Assembly (NCBI RefSeq): GCF_003443895.1
Contig: NZ_QQOA01000001.1
Span: 62,001 to 126,000 of the forward strand
Origin: Paraburkholderia phosphatilytica
GTDB lineage: Bacteria > Pseudomonadota > Gammaproteobacteria > Burkholderiales > Burkholderiaceae
Direction: 5' to 3'
DNA length: 64,000 bases
Shown here piece after piece: positions 61,689-64,000 of the stretch. The position numbers and the translations under genes were made by a program. Numbering within the stretch: position 1 is the first letter of the stretch; each line of letters begins with the position of its first letter. The notes beneath the pieces were generated by a model. The model saw only the letters and a list, made by a program, of their open reading frames with translations, was not told where the DNA came from and did no database searches.

Positions 61689-62384
61689 ATGAATCCCGAG
61701 ATGTGGCACACCGTAGACGATTACATTTCCAGCACGCTGATCGGCCCCGACACGGCGCTCGACGCAACGCTCGCCGCCAGCGACCATGCCGGCCTGCGCG
61801 CGATCAACGTCGCGCCGAATCAAGGCAAGTTTCTGCATCTGCTCGCGCGCATTCATGGCGCGCGGCGCATTCTCGAAATCGGCACGCTCGGCGGCTATAG
61901 CGCGATCTGGCTCGCGCGCGCATTGCCTGCCGACGGCGCGCTGATTTCGCTCGAAGCCGATGCGGACACCGCGAAGATCGCGCGCGACAACATCGCTTCC
62001 GCTGGTCTGGCAGACAAGGTCACCGTGATCACCGGGCTCGCGGCCGACAGCCTTCATGAACTGATCCGCAACGGTACCGCGCCGTTCGATCTGATCTTCA
62101 TCGATGCGGACAAGAGCGGCAATCCCGACTATCTGCGTCTTACACTGCAACTCGCGCGCGCAGGCACCGTGATGGTCGCGGACAACGTGGTGCGCAGCGG
62201 CCGCGTGGCCGATCGCTCGAGCAACGAACCCGACGCCGTCGGCATCCGCCGCTACTTCGATATGCTCGCTGCCGCGCCGGGCATCGACAGCACCGCCGTG
62301 CAGACGGTCGGCATCAAGGGTTGGGATGGCTTCGCGATCTCGATCGTGTCGGACCCGGCAGCCGCGAGCGCCGCGCTGCGTTGA
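61689..62384 (+). CDS. class I SAM-dependent O-methyltransferase (CCoAOMT-like)
   Basis: A 231-residue methyltransferase of the small O-methyltransferase_3 family. SAM motif I is RILEIGTLGGYSAIWLARAL; the acidic post-motif is LISLEADADTAKIARDNI. The metal-binding DLIFIDADKSGNPDYL and VMVADNVVRSGRV are intact, as needed for divalent-cation-dependent catechol-type methylation. It follows the GntR gene by 79 bases. The acceptor molecule is unknown. Confidence 0.9.
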   Translation: MNPEMWHTVDDYISSTLIGPDTALDATLAASDHAGLRAINVAPNQGKFLHLLARIHGARRILEIGTLGGYSAIWLARALPADGALISLEADADTAKIARDNIASAGLADKVTVITGLAADSLHELIRNGTAPFDLIFIDADKSGNPDYLRLTLQLARAGTVMVADNVVRSGRVADRSSNEPDAVGIRRYFDMLAAAPGIDSTAVQTVGIKGWDGFAISIVSDPAAASAALR

Positions 62385-62418
62385 TCGATGTTCGCGGCGC
62401 GTGGTGCGTAGCGTGTTG

Positions 62419-62456
62419 CGATGCCTGTAATGCGCTGCAATCGTATTACAGCATCG
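62419..62456 (+). terminator. long hairpin after the O-methyltransferase gene
   Basis: CGATG plus CTGTAAT (one C bulged between them) pairs with ATTACAG plus CATCG around a 13-base loop, twelve pairs in all. It begins 35 bases after the stop. No T-run follows, so it may be a stability element or a Rho-assisted end. Confidence 0.5.
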
Positions 62457-62598
62457 TGCAAGACGATTCGCGCGAACCTTGAACTAGACTCTCGTTGACG
62501 ACGACGTGCGTTGCCGTCTTCGACGAAGATCGCGTCGGTCTGCACACACCGGCGCGAAGCACGCGCACGTCGAGGTCAATCCGTCCGCGCCTGCATTC

Positions 62599-62976
62599 AT
62601 GACCTATCAAACGATGAACATCCAGGTGCTGACCGAACCGAACGGCGACTTCGTCTACCGTTTTTCGATCGGCCAGCACGCCTCGCTGTTGCGCACGCAC
62701 GATCTCGACTCGCTGATCGAGCAGCTGATCATGCTGCGCGCGAGCAGCCGGCCGCCGCGCGCGGTCGAGCCCGTGAAAGAGCACAACTATCCGCTCGAGT
62801 ACGACCCGTGCTGGCGGGTCGACCAGTCGCCGCTGCTCGATGGCCCCGTGCTGATGCTACGTCACGCGGGCGCCGGCTGGCTCGCGTACACGTTCACGGT
62901 CGAGAGCCTCAGGCAATTGCTCGACGCGCTCGCCGCGAAGCCGCCCACCTCCGTCGAAACGAGCCAGCTCGTCAAC
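62599..62976 (+). CDS. hypothetical protein (about 126 aa)
   Basis: A small soluble protein: MTYQTMNIQVLTEPNGDFVY, ASLLRTHDLDSLIEQLIMLR, then YDPCWRVDQSPLLDGPVLML and a terminal helix (FTVESLRQLLDALAAKPP). No family recognised. The frame is open further upstream but that part is Arg-rich and non-conserved-looking; starts at 62599 or 62614 are both possible, with no clear ribosome binding site. Its stop codon is the TGA at 62977-62979. Confidence 0.55.
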
Positions 62977-63277
62977 TGACCGTAGGCTTGTTTGCACCGC
63001 TCTTACGGTGTTCCCGACATTTCGCAAACGGTAAGCATCGCGAAGCGATCTTGGCACGCTATCGAAAAGGCGTCGCGCGCATTTCCAAAACTTTCGTGAC
63101 GATGTGCAGCGCGGCGCTTGCGCAGGAGCGTTGCGTCAAGCCAGTACGCGTGTTGCGGCATATCGCCATGTCGTCATGGCAACCATGCGGTTAAGCGCAG
63201 GTAACAGAGCGGTAAACCATAACGTCAGCCGCTTAGGTATCGTCGCACCCTGTCTGATCGATCGCTGGAGGTTCGAC

Positions 63278-63604
63278 ATGGTGCGAGCATTTCTCCCCGA
63301 CGTGCTGGACACGATAGTGCAGATGGCGCGCTGGATGGCAACCTCCAGTTCTCCCTCGCCTGGTTATCTGACGCAACGGGTCAGTCTGTCGCTCTCGCTG
63401 CTGCCGCGTCTGCGACGACCGGTGCTGCGCCGCGCGGTGGAAGTCGCGCCGCGCATCGCCGCCACGCTCGAAGCGACGCATCCGACACCCGGCTCGACGC
63501 AGCACGGCGCACCGACCACGTCGTCGGCCGGCGCGAGCCCACACTCCGACTGCCGCGAGCAGACGCCGTCCCACCCTCACTCAGGCGCAGCCACTTACTC
63601 GTGA
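63278..63604 (+). CDS. small hypothetical protein preceding the BamA-like gene
   Basis: A 108-residue protein beginning MVRAFLPDVLDTIVQMARWM, with a helical middle (LTQRVSLSLSLLPRLRRPVL) and a disordered Ser/Thr/His-rich tail. GGAGG is seven to eight bases before ATG 63278, which decides the start. Its TGA overlaps a GTG of the BamA-like frame, suggesting coupling. The 298 bases before it (62980-63277) hold no gene that I can support. Confidence 0.5.
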   Translation: MVRAFLPDVLDTIVQMARWMATSSSPSPGYLTQRVSLSLSLLPRLRRPVLRRAVEVAPRIAATLEATHPTPGSTQHGAPTTSSAGASPHSDCREQTPSHPHSGAATYS

Positions 63605-63606
63605 AG

Positions 63607-64000
63607 ATGAAGTTCCGCTTTTTCAGGTCGCGCGGCATCGACGCCGCGCTCGCTGTCGCCGTCAACGCCATCATCATGCCTGCCGCACACGCCGCCACAC
63701 CGATCGTGATCCGCGACATTCGTCTCGAAGGCCTGCAGCGCATCGAGGCGAGCACGCTCTTTTCGTATCTGCCGGTCAAGCGCGGCGACACGTTCGACGA
63801 CGACAAGGCGTCGGAGATCATCCGCAAGCTGTACGCGACGGGCTTCTTCAACGACGTGAAGGTGTCGACCGAAGGCGACGTGCTGGTCGTGCAGGTGGCA
63901 GAACGCGCCGCGATCGGCAGCATCGATTTCGCCGGCATTCACGAGTTCGACAAGGACGCGCTCACGAAGGCGCTGAACAGCGTCGGGCTGTCGCCGGGCC
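63607..64000 (+). CDS. bamA: outer membrane assembly factor BamA paralogue (N-terminal part, runs off window)
   Basis: The first 131 residues of a BamA-like protein: signal peptide (AVAVNAIIMPAAHAA), then POTRA 1 (TPIVIRDIRLEGLQRIEAST, YLPVKRGDTFDDDKASEIIRKLYATGFFNDVKV, LVVQVAERAAIGSIDFAGIHEFDKDALTKAL). It is very similar to Burkholderia BamA, but the usual neighbours (rseP upstream, ompH/skp downstream) are not seen on the visible side, so this is probably a second copy. ATG 63607 or GTG 63601 may start it. The beta-barrel lies beyond base 64000. Confidence 0.85.
   Translation, partial: MKFRFFRSRGIDAALAVAVNAIIMPAAHAATPIVIRDIRLEGLQRIEASTLFSYLPVKRGDTFDDDKASEIIRKLYATGFFNDVKVSTEGDVLVVQVAERAAIGSIDFAGIHEFDKDALTKALNSVGLSPG

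Noticed and set aside
1-64000. tRNA, rRNA, CRISPR arrays, insertion sequences, prophage genes
   Set aside because: No cloverleaf-like segment, regular repeat-spacer array, transposase or phage structural gene was recognised in either strand.

Overview
The window is GC-rich, densely coded DNA of a Burkholderiaceae type, most like Paraburkholderia, Caballeronia or Burkholderia. This rests on the trimeric porin ending in Phe, the many LysR-type regulators, DUF3422, DUF2252, a BamA paralogue, an orphan VgrG island and overall codon use. It reads as accessory chromosome or chromid content: transport, catabolism, envelope and secretion genes, with no ribosomal genes, no tRNA, no CRISPR array and no recognisable insertion sequence.

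Layout. 1-3.1 kb: a LysR regulator cut by the window edge, a divergent Tat-exported ABC binding protein, and a convergent porin with a strong terminator. 3.2-8.1 kb: a GGDEF/EAL protein overlapping a DUF1488 gene, then DUF2252. 8.2-11.4 kb: a nitronate monooxygenase-like flavoprotein and an aldo/keto reductase, divergent from a LysR gene. 11.5-17.6 kb: a complete ddpX-ddpABCDF operon for D-Ala-D-Ala hydrolysis and dipeptide import. 17.8-19.2 kb: an MFS carrier. 19.3-25.7 kb: a type VI secretion cargo island (vgrG, a large GH19-like effector, two exported small proteins as candidate immunity factors), with visibly A/T-richer immunity genes. 25.8-29.1 kb: a DMT exporter, a frameshifted proline-hydroxylase-like gene and a BenE transporter. 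29.5-33.4 kb: a small protein, a bestrophin, a fused dihydroxyacetone kinase and a ketopantoate reductase.

33.5-37.7 kb is the most unusual part. A retron-type reverse transcriptase is preceded on its own strand by a segment that can fold like a retron msr-msd RNA: a 14-bp closing stem, then an AGC with a candidate branching G, then hairpins. Divergent from it is a long secreted-effector-like gene with three exact 54-residue helix-turn-helix-like repeats, broken by one in-frame amber codon.

37.7-44.8 kb: a purine nucleoside permease-like protein, a SulP transporter, an Lrp/LysE pair, DUF3422 and a LysR regulator. 44.8-50.6 kb: a GAF-GAF-GGDEF-EAL protein and a nucleoside salvage operon (CNT transporter, cytidine deaminase, nucleoside hydrolase). 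50.9-53.2 kb: a chemoreceptor with a clear terminator and a small membrane protein. 53.2-55.2 kb: an A/T-rich regulatory stretch with paired inverted repeats, leading into lipoprotein, exported protein and lytic transglycosylase genes. 55.2-61.6 kb: an MFS plus three MmgE/PrpD-family genes in one tightly coupled operon, divergent from a GntR/FCD regulator, with two near-identical palindromes between them. 61.7-64 kb: an O-methyltransferase, two small unknowns and the start of a BamA paralogue running off the end.
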